Shown here one piece after another: positions 46,680 through 56,170 of a stretch of DNA of 64,000 bases. Where the stretch lies: the NCBI RefSeq assembly GCF_002362315.1, contig NZ_MTZV01000006.1, positions 248,001 to 312,000 of the forward strand, given 5' to 3'. The number at the start of each line of letters is the position of its first letter. Position 1 is the stretch's first letter. This DNA is from Paraburkholderia acidicola (lineage in GTDB: Bacteria; Pseudomonadota; Gammaproteobacteria; Burkholderiales; Burkholderiaceae). The notes beneath the pieces were generated by a model, which worked only from the letters and a program-made list of their open reading frames with translations, was not told the origin of the DNA and did no database searches. The position numbers were made by a program, and so were the translations under genes.

Positions 46680-47573
46680 CTACAACACCACCGTCCGATC
46701 CCCATTGATAAACACCCGCCGCTCGACAAACGCCTTCACGGCCCGCGCAAGCGTAATGCATTCGACATCACGCCCAACCGCAAGTAACCGCTCCGGCTTA
46801 TACGAGTGATCGACGCGCTCGACGACCTGTTCGATGATTGGACCTTCGTCGAGATCGTCGGTGACGAAGTGCGCCGTCGCGCCGATCAACTTGACGCCAC
46901 GCGTATGCGCCTGGTGGTACGGCCGCGCACCCTTGAAGCCCGGCAGGAACGAATGATGAATATTGATCGCGCGGCCGGCCAGCTTGCGGCTCGTCTCATC
47001 CGACAGGATCTGCATGTAACGCGCAAGAATCATCAGTTCGGCACCGGTCGAGGCGAACAGATCGAGCACCTGCTGTTCCTGCTGCGCGCGGTTATCCGCA
47101 TTCACCGGCAGGTGCCAGAACGGCAGTCCGTGCTGCGCGGCGAGCGGTTCGAAATCCGGATGGTTCGAACCAATACCGACGATATCCATTTTCAGTTCGC
47201 CCATGCGCCAGCGGAACAGTAGATCGGCGAGGCAATGTTCGAGCTTCGACACCATGATCAGCACCTTGGGCCGCGCGTCGACATCGTGGATCGCCCACGT
47301 CATGTCGAAATCGGCGGCGATCGGGACGAATTCGCGACGTAGCGCGTCGAGGTCGAGCGCCGGGCGGTCCGATGCGTTCTCGCCACTGTCCGCGACACCG
47401 TGAAACACGCAGCGCACGAAAAAACGCTCGCTCAGGTCGTCATCGAACACGCTCAGCTCGTCGAGGTAGCAGTGATGGCGATCAAGCAGCGCGACGACGG
47501 CGGCGACCTGTCCTGCGGCGCTCGGGCACGACAGCGTCAGGACGTATTGATGGAAACGATCGGTAGCGGGCAT
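46680..47573 (-). CDS. purU: formyltetrahydrofolate deformylase PurU
   Basis: A 297-residue enzyme that hydrolyses 10-formyl-THF to formate and THF, restoring free folate. An N-terminal ACT domain (about 8-85: YVLTLSCPSAAGQVAAVVAL) precedes the formyltransferase-like domain. Catalytic Asn-His-Asp region is INIHHSFLPGFKGARPY and HFVTDDLDEGP. C1 units produced during sarcosine and betaine demethylation enter the folate pool, so this gene fits the theme. It stands apart from the other demethylation genes here. ATG 47573 with GAGGA upstream. Confidence 0.93.
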   Translation of the reverse strand: MPATDRFHQYVLTLSCPSAAGQVAAVVALLDRHHCYLDELSVFDDDLSERFFVRCVFHGVADSGENASDRPALDLDALRREFVPIAADFDMTWAIHDVDARPKVLIMVSKLEHCLADLLFRWRMGELKMDIVGIGSNHPDFEPLAAQHGLPFWHLPVNADNRAQQEQQVLDLFASTGAELMILARYMQILSDETSRKLAGRAINIHHSFLPGFKGARPYHQAHTRGVKLIGATAHFVTDDLDEGPIIEQVVERVDHSYKPERLLAVGRDVECITLARAVKAFVERRVFINGDRTVVL

Positions 47574-47785
47574 GCGGGTCCTCGGCTTTTCATAGGATGG
47601 CCCGCATGAAGCCGACGGCGGCACAGGCGGGATGCTGCAGTAGAGCAGCCCAATTTCCCCGTGCATAGAATCGATACGCCGTGCTGCTAGTACCGGCACG
47701 CCAGGGCGGCGTGCCGGGTTTGGCGCAACAAAGATGAGCGTCGGGGCGGGGGCGACGTCGACCGCGCCCCGACTGATACCGCGAA

Positions 47786-49003
47786 CTACTTGCGCCGGCG
47801 ATGCACGTCGTGCGTGACGAAGCCCGCGTCGTTCTGCGGCAACGCAAGCGCATCCGGCACCGAGAGCGTTTTGCGGATGTCGGCGAGACCGGCGGCCCAA
47901 TGGTCGCGCATCGTTGAAACTCCGAACTGGTAGTCCTTGTACTGATGTTCGTAGTTCTTTCGCTGGTAGATCAGATGCTGGACGTTGTAGCGCTTGCTCG
48001 ACGACAGCGCTTCGGCTTCCTTGCACCACGGGTCGTCGCGGCGCTGCTTCTCGGGCACCTGGTCGAGCACCTGGCGCAGCAGGTTGCGATAGCGCTGCTC
48101 GCGCTGCATCGTGTCGGTCACGAAGCGCGTGCGGCTCGAATACTGCACGTCCTTCGTGCGCTCGGCGACACCCGCCATCGTTTCCGGCACCGGCCCACGC
48201 GCACTCCACAAGTCGACCTGAAACGCGAGCGTGTCGCGGCGCGGCGAGCTTTGCAGCACTTTCATCAACGGTGTGTTCGAGACGATGCCACCATCCCAGA
48301 AGAATTCGCCATCGATCTCAACCGGCGCGAACGCCGGCGGCAACGCGCCCGATGCCATGAAATGCTCGGGACGCAACTCCATGTGCGTATTGTCGAAGTA
48401 GACGAAGTTGCCCGTGCCGACATTGACCGCGCCTACCGAAACCCGCGTACTGCCGTCGTTGATGCGATCGAAATCGCATAGCGCAAGCAGCGTGGCGCGC
48501 AACGGCGAGGTGTCGTAATAGCTCACCTTGCCGGGTTCGCCCGGGATGCCGTCGATCGGCGGCGGAAAGCGCGGCACGAAGAAGCCTTTTTGTCCCTGCA
48601 GTATCGCGCTCATCGCCTGCGATGCGGTGAAGATCGAGCGCACCGATTCGTGGCTGTTGAACAGCGCAAATTCAAACGCGGCGGGCAGCGCAGGAAAGAA
48701 CGCCGGCTGGCAGATCGTTTCCCAGAACTCGCGCAGCCGTTCCACACGCCGCTCGGGCGGGTTGCCGGCGATCAGCGCGGTATTGAGCGCGCCGATCGAG
48801 ATACCGGCAATCCAGTCGAGCGGCATCTCGGCTTCGTGCAGACCTTCGAACACGCCGGCCTGATACGCGCCGAGCGCGCCGCCCCCTTGCAGCACGAGGG
48901 CGATGGTCTCGTAGGGCAGCGCGCGCACCGGCGTCGCGCCAACCTCGTTGTGCAGGTCGGTCGGATCGACGGCCTGCTTTTCGGTGCGGGCGCGTGGCTT
49001 CAT
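47786..49003 (-). CDS. patatin-like phospholipase (DUF3734-containing)
   Basis: A 405-residue patatin-fold lipase. Oxyanion loop LQGGGALGAYQAGV, nucleophile motif GISIGALN (G-x-S-x-G), catalytic Asp in FWDGGIVSNTP, and a C-terminal DUF3734 extension (about 280-400). This group is repeatedly found beside 3-hydroxybutyrate dehydrogenase and may act on lipids or polyhydroxyalkanoate granule components. ATG 49003 overlaps the stop of bdhA (ATGA), indicating coupling. Confidence 0.87.
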   Translation of the reverse strand: MKPRARTEKQAVDPTDLHNEVGATPVRALPYETIALVLQGGGALGAYQAGVFEGLHEAEMPLDWIAGISIGALNTALIAGNPPERRVERLREFWETICQPAFFPALPAAFEFALFNSHESVRSIFTASQAMSAILQGQKGFFVPRFPPPIDGIPGEPGKVSYYDTSPLRATLLALCDFDRINDGSTRVSVGAVNVGTGNFVYFDNTHMELRPEHFMASGALPPAFAPVEIDGEFFWDGGIVSNTPLMKVLQSSPRRDTLAFQVDLWSARGPVPETMAGVAERTKDVQYSSRTRFVTDTMQREQRYRNLLRQVLDQVPEKQRRDDPWCKEAEALSSSKRYNVQHLIYQRKNYEHQYKDYQFGVSTMRDHWAAGLADIRKTLSVPDALALPQNDAGFVTHDVHRRRK

Positions 49004-49785
49004 TGCATGTACCAGCCGTGGCTGACCACGAACGACTGACCGGTCAACGCGGCGCTCGGGAAGGCCGACAGGAACAGCACGGTCTGCGCGACGTCCTCGA
49101 CGGTCGTGAACACGCCGTCCACGGTATCGCCAAGCATGACGTTCTTCACGACATCGGCTTCGCTGATGCCAAGTTCCTTCGCCTGCTCGGGGATCTGCTT
49201 GTCGACGAGCGGCGTACGCACGAAACCCGGACACACAACGTGCGAACGCACGTTGTGCTTCGCGCCTTCCTTGGCCAGCACGCGTGCGAGGCCGAGCAGA
49301 CCGTGCTTGGCCGTCACGTAGGCCGACTTCAGCGGCGATGCTTCATGTGAATGCACCGAACCCATGTAGATCACCACGCCGCCCTGATCGCCCTTGTACA
49401 TGTACTTGAGTGCGGCCTTGGTCGTAAGAAACGCGCCGTCGACGTGAATCGCCTGCATCTTCTTCCAGTCGGAGAACGCATAGTTCTCGATCGGATTGAC
49501 GATCTGGATGCCCGCATTCGACACGAGGATGTCGATCGTGCCGAACGCTGCCGCGACCTGATCGATACCGGCATTCACGGCTTCTTCGCTGGTCACGTCC
49601 ATCGCGATACCGATGGCTTTGCCGCCGGCCGCCTTGATCTCGTTCGCGACTGCGTTGGCGCCATCCAGATTCAGGTCGGCGATCGCGACGGCCGCACCGG
49701 CCTTTGCATAGGTCAGCGCGATTTCCTTACCGATGCCGCTGGCCGCGCCAGTGACGACCGCTACTTTTCCGTTCAGATTGCTCAT
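49000..49785 (-). CDS. bdhA: D-3-hydroxybutyrate dehydrogenase
   Basis: A 261-residue SDR that interconverts 3-hydroxybutyrate and acetoacetate with NAD. Motifs: VTGAASGIGKEIALTYA, LVSNAGIQIVNPIE, catalytic Ser in IYMGSVHSHEASP, Tyr/Lys in SAYVTAKHG. The C-terminal sequence matches bacterial 3-hydroxybutyrate dehydrogenases. It follows adc and precedes the patatin gene, so the operon handles products of polyhydroxybutyrate breakdown. Confidence 0.92.
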   Translation of the reverse strand: MSNLNGKVAVVTGAASGIGKEIALTYAKAGAAVAIADLNLDGANAVANEIKAAGGKAIGIAMDVTSEEAVNAGIDQVAAAFGTIDILVSNAGIQIVNPIENYAFSDWKKMQAIHVDGAFLTTKAALKYMYKGDQGGVVIYMGSVHSHEASPLKSAYVTAKHGLLGLARVLAKEGAKHNVRSHVVCPGFVRTPLVDKQIPEQAKELGISEADVVKNVMLGDTVDGVFTTVEDVAQTVLFLSAFPSAALTGQSFVVSHGWYMQ

Positions 49786-49832
49786 GACTGGGTTCCTGTT
49801 CGTTGTTCGTAAGTGAGTGAGAGGCGGCTGCG

Positions 49833-50573
49833 TTACTGCGCGAGATAGTCGTGCACGACTTCGCCGAGACCGAGCGTCAGGTCGGCGATCAGATGCCGCG
49901 CTTCGACGATTTCGAGTACCGGCAGATCGGCCACGGGCGCCAGCGCATGGTGCGCCAGTTCGAGCGATGCAGGGCCGGTCCACGCACCCTTCATCGTAAT
50001 GTCCTGCAGGTAGTAGCGCACGAGTTCGCACACGCGCGCCGTACCGTCGACGTGCGGGATGATTTTCAGCAGGAAGTTCGGGCCGGCCAGGCGCTGCTGC
50101 TCTTTCGCGATGTCGAGCTGGCTGTGCTTGTAGCCCATCGTGCCGGTTGCGACGCGCACCGGACCGTAATCGAGCGTGCCGAGTAGCGTGTCGGTGTGAA
50201 CCGCAAGCGTCGGCGAGGCGAGTTTTTTCGGGAAGCCCCACAGTTCACGGCCACCGGCGATAGGCGGGTGATCGTCGAGATACATCGCGAGCGTGTAGCC
50301 GCCTGCTACGCCGTTGTATTCGACCGGAATGACCTGGCCGCTTTCGGTGTAGTCGCCGAAACCGGTGGAGTCGGCCATGCGGATGAATTCGTAGTGGACG
50401 AGCGGCGAGGTGACTTTGAGCGGCTCGGGCACGATCTCGCGCAGACGGTCGATATCGGTGCGGTAGGTGATGATCAGGAATTCGCGACCGACGAAACGGT
50501 AAGGGCCCATCGGGAATGCGGGACTGGTAAGCGGCATCGCAAACGCCTTCGAGCGTACCTGGTCTTCTTTCAT
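49833..50573 (-). CDS. adc: acetoacetate decarboxylase
   Basis: A 246-residue enzyme converting acetoacetate to acetone and CO2. The Schiff-base lysine region is intact as GRELWGFPKKLASP, Lys116-Lys117. Length is typical. ATG 50573 with AAGGAG. First gene of adc-bdhA-patatin, with a 47-bp gap to bdhA, and a perfect dyad just upstream. Confidence 0.93.
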   Translation of the reverse strand: MKEDQVRSKAFAMPLTSPAFPMGPYRFVGREFLIITYRTDIDRLREIVPEPLKVTSPLVHYEFIRMADSTGFGDYTESGQVIPVEYNGVAGGYTLAMYLDDHPPIAGGRELWGFPKKLASPTLAVHTDTLLGTLDYGPVRVATGTMGYKHSQLDIAKEQQRLAGPNFLLKIIPHVDGTARVCELVRYYLQDITMKGAWTGPASLELAHHALAPVADLPVLEIVEARHLIADLTLGLGEVVHDYLAQ

Positions 50574-50978
50574 GCGTACTCCTTTGTCAGTCGTTTCGGT
50601 AGAAAGCGGCTCCGTCATCTTATGACGGACTGCGCAGGTTGTGCGACGCCGCAACTGGAAAAGTTCGTTGCGTAAATCGACTAAGTCATCCTATAAATGT
50701 TGCACCCGGCGGAACAACGGCGATACGAATGCACGGTGCCCGGCGTAGCATAACCACACCAGATGACATGCGTATGGGGAATTGTATTCGCTGGAGAAGG
50801 GCACGGAGCCCTGTGGGACGGTCTGTGTACTCGCGGACACAGGAAAGCCCGGTGATCGATGTTTGTTGGGTAATTGTCAGGATCGGCTGAAACGCGCGTC
50901 ATGCCGGCGCGAATTCATTGCACCTTGCGACGATGTTGCGGCGCGGTGCTATCCGGTGCGATCTTGTATAAATCGACG
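50574..50978. other. adc upstream region
   Basis: About 400 bp between adc and the LysR gene, both read on the minus strand. It holds the dyad at 50611-50629 and should hold the adc promoter. I see no gene-like frame here. Confidence 0.45.
50611..50629. promoter_or_regulatory. perfect dyad TCCGTCAT-N3-ATGACGGA upstream of adc
   Basis: Eight-base arms are perfectly inverted around CTT, 38 bp upstream of the adc start. The symmetry suits a dimeric repressor (for example a GntR- or MarR-type protein), but its owner is not in the window. It could also form a hairpin in the adc leader RNA. Confidence 0.5.
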
Positions 50979-51893
50979 CTAAGCGGCCAGCGCCCGGCAT
51001 TCGTCGAACAGCCAGCGGCGAAACAGCGGCACCGCCGCAGCTTCAGGACGGGCGAGCGGGCAGACGAGGAAGTAGCCGCGCGCGGTGACAACCGGCTGGT
51101 TGAGCAGACGCACGAGCTGACCCGTCGCGACGAGTTCGTCGATAAGCGGTGTCCAGCCGAGCGCAACACCCTGGTTCATCAGCGCAGCATGGACCACGAG
51201 CGCATAACTGTTAAATGTCATGCCGTGTGCGTTCTCGCCGGATTCGACGCCAAGCGCTGCGAACCAGCTGTGCCAGGCAAGCCAGCGTTCGGGCTCGGTG
51301 GGTTGCACGTGCAGCAGCGGTAGATGAGCGAGATCGCCGGCGTGAACGATGTCCGGATGTGCGGCGGCGAACGCGGGCGAGCAGACCGGTGTGACTTCTT
51401 CGGGAAAGAGCCGTGTCGACGTGCACGGCGCCCAGTCGCCGTCGCCGAACGCAATCGCGATGTCCGCGTGATCGCGATGCGGATCGAAGCCCTCTTGGGA
51501 CGTAACGATCTTCACGCTGACGTCGGGCATCGAATGTTTGAGACGCGCGAGGCGCGGCATCAGCCAGTAGGTGGCGAAGCCGAAATCCGTGAGCAGTGTG
51601 AGCGCGCCGGTGGCGCTGCGCGCGCGGATGTCGGCGGTCGCGACGCGGATTGCGTCGAGGCTCTGCCGTACCGCACCGAAGAGCCGTTCGCCGTCGGCGG
51701 TCAAGGTCACACCGCGGTGTCCGCGCTCGAAAAGCGGTGTACCGAGGTCGGTTTCGAGCTGCACGACGCGCTGGCTGACGGCGGGTTGCGTCGAACCGAG
51801 TTCGCGCGCAGCTGCGGTGAAACTCGCGAGCCGCGCGGCCGATTCGAATACCGATAGCGTCTGCATCGGCGGCAGGCGATCTTGTCTCGGCAT
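50979..51893 (-). CDS. LysR-family regulator divergent from betC
   Basis: A 304-residue LysR regulator of the GcvA-like subgroup: N-terminal LQTFESAARLASFTAAAREL-type helix-turn-helix (LPPMQTLSVFESAARLASFT, then GSTQPAVSQRVVQLE) and effector domain with FATYWLMPRLARL and DIAIAFGDGDW. Divergent from choline sulfatase, it is the probable activator of choline-sulfate use. A T-N11-A dyad sits just upstream of its own start. Confidence 0.87.
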   Translation of the reverse strand: MPRQDRLPPMQTLSVFESAARLASFTAAARELGSTQPAVSQRVVQLETDLGTPLFERGHRGVTLTADGERLFGAVRQSLDAIRVATADIRARSATGALTLLTDFGFATYWLMPRLARLKHSMPDVSVKIVTSQEGFDPHRDHADIAIAFGDGDWAPCTSTRLFPEEVTPVCSPAFAAAHPDIVHAGDLAHLPLLHVQPTEPERWLAWHSWFAALGVESGENAHGMTFNSYALVVHAALMNQGVALGWTPLIDELVATGQLVRLLNQPVVTARGYFLVCPLARPEAAAVPLFRRWLFDECRALAA

Positions 51894-51901
51894 AACCCCC
51901 C

Positions 51902-51917
51902 CTTATGGACCTATAAG
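51902..51917. promoter_or_regulatory. LysR-type box between the lysR and betC genes
   Basis: CTTAT-N6-ATAAG, containing a T-N11-A core, lies 9 bp upstream of the LysR start and about 190 bp upstream of betC. Position suits autoregulation; an activation site nearer to betC was not seen. Confidence 0.45.
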
Positions 51918-52105
51918 CATTGCGCGCCTTCACAGAGCGTGATTAAGCGGCAATAGTGAGGACGCTTTCGTGCGCGGTGCGATGGTTCTGCCATTTCCGG
52001 TGCCGCACGCCACGATGCAGGCTAGACGGGCAACGCGGGCGATGCAGCCAGGTCGTTGCGAACCCGCCGCCGCAAACGAACTCTCGATTCTAATCGACCC
52101 CGCCC

Positions 52106-53668
52106 ATGAGCCTTAACACAAAGCAGAATATCCTTATCTTGATGGCCGACCAGATGACGCCGTTTGCGCTGCGTTCATATGGTCATACCGTGTCACTGAC
52201 GCCGCGCATCGACGCACTGGCACGCGAGGGTGTCGTGTTCGATTCGGCGTACTGTGCGAGCCCGCTGTGCGCGCCCGCGCGTTTCTCGATGATGGCGGGC
52301 AAGCTGCCGTCGAAGATTGCCGCCTACGATAACGCCGCCGAATTTCCCGCGCAAACCCTGACGTTCGCTCACTATCTGCGCGCGGCCGGCTACCGGACGA
52401 TGCTCTCCGGCAAGATGCACTTCTGCGGTCCCGACCAGTTGCACGGTTTCGAAGAACGCCTCACCACCGATATTTACCCCGCCGACTTCGGCTGGGTACC
52501 GGACTGGGCGCAGCCGGAAGTGCGGCCGAGCTGGTATCACAACATGAGTTCGGTGCTCGACGCGGGCCCTTGCGTGCGCACCAACCAGCTCGACTTCGAC
52601 GACGAAGTGACCTTCACCGCGCGCCAGAAGCTGTTCGACATCGCCCGCGAACGGGCTGCCGGCGGCGATGCACGGCCGTTCTGTCTGGTCGCGTCGCTGA
52701 CGCATCCACACGATCCGTACGCGATTCCCCGCGAATACTGGGACCTGTATTCCGACGAAGAGATCGATATGCCGAAGGTCGAGCTGTCGCGTGAAGCGAG
52801 CGATCCGCATTCGCGGCGCCTGCGCGACGTCTATGAAGCCGACGTGACACCGCCCACTGCGCAGCAGGTGCGGGCGGCGCGCCATGCGTACTACGGCGCG
52901 CTTTCGTATGTCGATACGCAGTTCGGGCAGATTCTCGACGCGCTCAAGGCAACCGGGATGGCCGACGACACGATCGTGATCGTGACCTCGGACCACGGCG
53001 AAATGCTCGGCGAACGCGGGCTCTGGTACAAGATGACCTGCTTCGAAGGCGGCGTGCGCGTGCCGCTGATCGTGCACGCGCCGGGCCGCTTCGATGCGCA
53101 CCGCGTGGCCGCGTCGGTATCGCACGTCGATCTGCTGCCGACGCTCGTCGAACTCGCAACGGGCGAGCGCCGCAGCGCATGGCCCGACCCTGTCGATGGT
53201 CGCAGCCTCGTCCCGCATCTACGCGGCAGTGGCGAAAAAGATCAAGCGGACAACAGCGCTCACGACGAAGCGATCGCCGAGTACCTGGCTGAAGGCGCAA
53301 TCGCACCGATCGTGATGATCCGGCGCGGCGACTTCAAGTTCATCCACACGCCATGCGATCCCGACCAGCTCTACAACCTCGCCGCCGATCCGTTCGAGCT
53401 GCACAACCTCGCCACCGATCCCGCCGCAGCCACTGTACTTGACGCGTTTCGCGCGGAGACGTCGCGCCGCTGGGATCTCCCTGCGCTACACGACGCCGTG
53501 CTCGCCAGCCAGCGTCGGCGACGCTTCCACTTCGAGGCGACGACACAGGGGCGCATCCAGTCGTGGGACTGGCAGCCATTCACCGATGCGGGCCAGCGCT
53601 ACATGCGCAATCACATCGAACTCGACACGCTCGAAGCGATGGCGCGTTTTCCGCGCATCGTTCGCTAG
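52106..53668 (+). CDS. betC: choline-sulfatase
   Basis: A 520-residue sulfatase hydrolysing choline-O-sulfate to choline and sulfate, cytoplasmic as no signal peptide is present. Cys55-x-Pro57-x-Arg59 (SPLCAPARFS) is the motif whose cysteine is converted to formylglycine. Metal-binding start ILILMADQMTPFALR and the later SDHGEMLGERGLWYKM are intact. The C-terminal 60 residues with RRRRFHFEATTQGRIQSWDWQP match choline sulfatases. Followed after 26 bp by a choline-type binding protein gene. Confidence 0.95.
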   Translation: MSLNTKQNILILMADQMTPFALRSYGHTVSLTPRIDALAREGVVFDSAYCASPLCAPARFSMMAGKLPSKIAAYDNAAEFPAQTLTFAHYLRAAGYRTMLSGKMHFCGPDQLHGFEERLTTDIYPADFGWVPDWAQPEVRPSWYHNMSSVLDAGPCVRTNQLDFDDEVTFTARQKLFDIARERAAGGDARPFCLVASLTHPHDPYAIPREYWDLYSDEEIDMPKVELSREASDPHSRRLRDVYEADVTPPTAQQVRAARHAYYGALSYVDTQFGQILDALKATGMADDTIVIVTSDHGEMLGERGLWYKMTCFEGGVRVPLIVHAPGRFDAHRVAASVSHVDLLPTLVELATGERRSAWPDPVDGRSLVPHLRGSGEKDQADNSAHDEAIAEYLAEGAIAPIVMIRRGDFKFIHTPCDPDQLYNLAADPFELHNLATDPAAATVLDAFRAETSRRWDLPALHDAVLASQRRRRFHFEATTQGRIQSWDWQPFTDAGQRYMRNHIELDTLEAMARFPRIVR

Positions 53669-53694
53669 TGCATTCTTTATACGAACGAGAGGCC

Positions 53695-54681
53695 ATGATG
53701 AAAAAACGCTACACGTGGTTGTTGTCTCCGCTGCTTTCGCTGCTGCTTGCCGCAGCGGGTGCAGAGATTGGCGCTATCGCCACCGTCACCCCGGCTGCCG
53801 CGGCCGAACCGCAAAGCTGCACCCAGGTGCGCATGGCTGACCCCGGCTGGACCGACATCGATGCGACCAACGCGATGGCCGGCGTGCTGCTGAAGGCGCT
53901 CGGCTATCAGCAGAACGTGTCGAACCTGTCGGTGCCGATCACCTACCAGGGGCTGAAGAAAGGGCAGATCGACGTGTTTCTCGGCAACTGGATGCCCGCG
54001 CAGGGACCGCTCGTGAAGCCATTCGTCGATGAGCATTCGATCGACGTGCTGCACGCGAACCTGACCAACGCGAAGTTCACGCTCGCGGTGCCCGACTACG
54101 TCGCCGCGGCCGGCATCCACTCGTTTGCCGATCTCGAGAAACATGCGAGCCAGTTCGACAACAAGATCTACGGTATCGAGCCCGGGGCGCCGGCCAACCA
54201 GAACATCAAGAAGATGATCGCCGACAAGGCGTTCGGGCTGGGCGGCTGGTCGATTGTCGAATCGAGCGAAACGGGGATGCTCACGCAGGTCGAACGCGCT
54301 GCACGCGACAAGAAATGGATCGTGTTTCTCGCGTGGGAACCGCATCTGATGAACACGAAATTCCACCTCACGTATCTGTCCGGTGGCGACACGTACTTCG
54401 GGCCGAACTACGGCGGTGCGACTGTCAACACCGTGACGCGGGCGGGCTTTGCCGGTCAGTGCACGAACCTCGCACGGCTGTTCCAGCAGATGACCTTCAA
54501 CGTCGACCTCGAGAACCAGATCATCGCGAACGTGCTGCAGAACAAGGTCAATGTGAACACGGCGGCGCTGCACGCGTTGCAGGGCAATCCCGCGCTGGTG
54601 TCGGCCTGGCTGAAGGGCGTGACGACCGCCAGCGGCGCGGATGGCCTGCAGGCCGTGCAGACCCAGCTCGGTATCCGCTAA
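53695..54681 (+). CDS. choX: choline ABC-transporter substrate-binding protein (ChoX-like, orphan)
   Basis: A 328-residue periplasmic binding protein with signal peptide (to about residue 37, AAAA-EP). The mature part resembles ChoX/CaiX: RMADPGWTDIDATNAM, VFLGNWMPAQG, DNKIYGIEPGAPANQNIKKM and FLAWEPHLMN. The tryptophans are candidates for the choline cage. It is paralogous to the binding protein at 57540. No permease or ATPase gene adjacent. ATG 53695 or 53698, each after GAGAGG. Confidence 0.88.
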   Translation: MMKKRYTWLLSPLLSLLLAAAGAEIGAIATVTPAAAAEPQSCTQVRMADPGWTDIDATNAMAGVLLKALGYQQNVSNLSVPITYQGLKKGQIDVFLGNWMPAQGPLVKPFVDEHSIDVLHANLTNAKFTLAVPDYVAAAGIHSFADLEKHASQFDNKIYGIEPGAPANQNIKKMIADKAFGLGGWSIVESSETGMLTQVERAARDKKWIVFLAWEPHLMNTKFHLTYLSGGDTYFGPNYGGATVNTVTRAGFAGQCTNLARLFQQMTFNVDLENQIIANVLQNKVNVNTAALHALQGNPALVSAWLKGVTTASGADGLQAVQTQLGIR

Positions 54682-54751
54682 ACCCTCAACTTGCGTTGCG
54701 TCCGCCGCCTTGGTCTGGGGCGGCGCGTTCGCATTGTCGTTTTCCCCCGGT

Positions 54752-54778
54752 TGTCGCATTCCGACTAATCGATGTCGC
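54752..54778 (+). promoter_or_regulatory. perfect 21-bp TGTCGC direct repeat upstream of the porin gene
   Basis: TGTCGC at 54752-54757 and 54773-54778, 21 bp apart; a third related copy TGTCGT lies at 54735-54740. TGTCGCATT in the first copy is identical to that at 25536. It lies 180 bp upstream of the porin start. Confidence 0.5.
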
Positions 54779-54957
54779 TTCAGATCGTATTGGCCGGAAA
54801 TTGGATTTGTAATGTCCATCATCGGCGACGGGTTATGCGTGGTGGCACCCGCGACGAGCGTTGCACCGACAGTGCGTCATTCCAGCAAGACAGGCGATTT
54901 CGCCCGGTTAGCGGCGGAATCCTCTTTCCATCCAGCCAGGCAAGAGAGAACCACACA

Positions 54958-56100
54958 ATGAAAAGACTGAATGCCGCAGCATTCTCCGGCGCAGCCCTCG
55001 TGCTCGCCAGCGTCCCGGCCATTAGCCATGCGCAGAGCAGCGTGACGCTGTACGGCGTCCTCGACGCCGGTATCACCTACGTGAACAACACCGGCGGCTC
55101 GCATGTCGTGAAGTTCGACGATGGCATTTCGTATGGCAACCGTTGGGGTTTGAAAGGCGTCGAAGATCTCGGTGGCGGGCTGTCCGCCGTGTTCGTGCTC
55201 GAAAGCGGCTTTCACCTCGGCAATGGCCAGCTCGGTTTCGGCGGTTCGGAATTCGGGCGCCAGGCGTATGTCGGCCTGAAGAACCAGTGGGGCACGCTGT
55301 CGTTCGGTAACCAGCTCGACATGACCGAAGAGATGGTCTATCTGTACAACATCTCCAGCTGGGGTAGCGGCTACGCGATCCACCAGGGCGACTTCGACCG
55401 TTTTAACGGCGACCGTCTGCCGAACTCGGTGAAATTCCTGTCGAATGAATTTGCGGGCTTCATGTTCGGCGGTATGTATTCGTTCGGCAACGTGGCCGGC
55501 AACTTCCACCAGAACAGCGCATACAGTCTCGGCGCGCACTATGCGAACGGTCCGTTCACGTTAGGCGCCGCGTACACGCAGTTGAACAACCCGAACGGCA
55601 TCTACGCGTTCGATCCGTACGCGATGATCGGCACGAGCACCTTCCTCGGCCGTCCGACGGTCAGCGTCAACCAGACGACGGGCGCCATCACCGATCTGTA
55701 TTCAAGCTCGTCGTTTCCGGTCGACAAGCAGGGCACGTTCGGCGTCGGGTCGAGCTACGCGATCGGCAACGTGACGCTAAATGGCGACTTCACGTACACG
55801 ACGATCAAGGCGTTCGGCGTGTCGTCGCACATGAAGGTGCTGGAAGGCGGCGCGATCTGGCAGGTCACGCCGGCGTTCAGCACGATCGGCGGCTATCAGT
55901 ACACGAACTTCGAAGGGCATCACTGGAACCAGGTGTCGGCGGGCTTCCACTATCTGCTCTCCAAGCGCACCGATGTGTACATCTCGGGTGACTACCTGAA
56001 GGCGTCGCAAGGGGTCGATGCGGTGATCGGTTATAGCTTTACGCCGTCTACGACGACGACGCAGGCTGATGTGCGGATCGGGATGCGGCATTCGTTCTAA
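54958..56100 (+). CDS. outer-membrane porin (Burkholderia-type general porin)
   Basis: A 380-residue trimeric porin: signal peptide MKRLNAAAFSGAALVLASVP with cleavage near SHA-QS, then SSVTLYGVLDAGITYVNN and NRWGLKGVEDLGGGL, and a C-terminal F (DVRIGMRHSF) for outer-membrane assembly. Sequence SLYGxxD at the mature start is the family mark. Location between choX and the carnitine genes, together with a GbdR-like promoter site, suggests a channel for quaternary ammonium substrates. The substrate is unproven. Confidence 0.88.
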   Translation: MKRLNAAAFSGAALVLASVPAISHAQSSVTLYGVLDAGITYVNNTGGSHVVKFDDGISYGNRWGLKGVEDLGGGLSAVFVLESGFHLGNGQLGFGGSEFGRQAYVGLKNQWGTLSFGNQLDMTEEMVYLYNISSWGSGYAIHQGDFDRFNGDRLPNSVKFLSNEFAGFMFGGMYSFGNVAGNFHQNSAYSLGAHYANGPFTLGAAYTQLNNPNGIYAFDPYAMIGTSTFLGRPTVSVNQTTGAITDLYSSSSFPVDKQGTFGVGSSYAIGNVTLNGDFTYTTIKAFGVSSHMKVLEGGAIWQVTPAFSTIGGYQYTNFEGHHWNQVSAGFHYLLSKRTDVYISGDYLKASQGVDAVIGYSFTPSTTTTQADVRIGMRHSF

Positions 56101-56170
56101 ACGCCGCGCGCGCTTGCGGCATGGCGCGCGCGACCTGAAGTGCCAGACATCATCGATGGGTAATGGGTAA

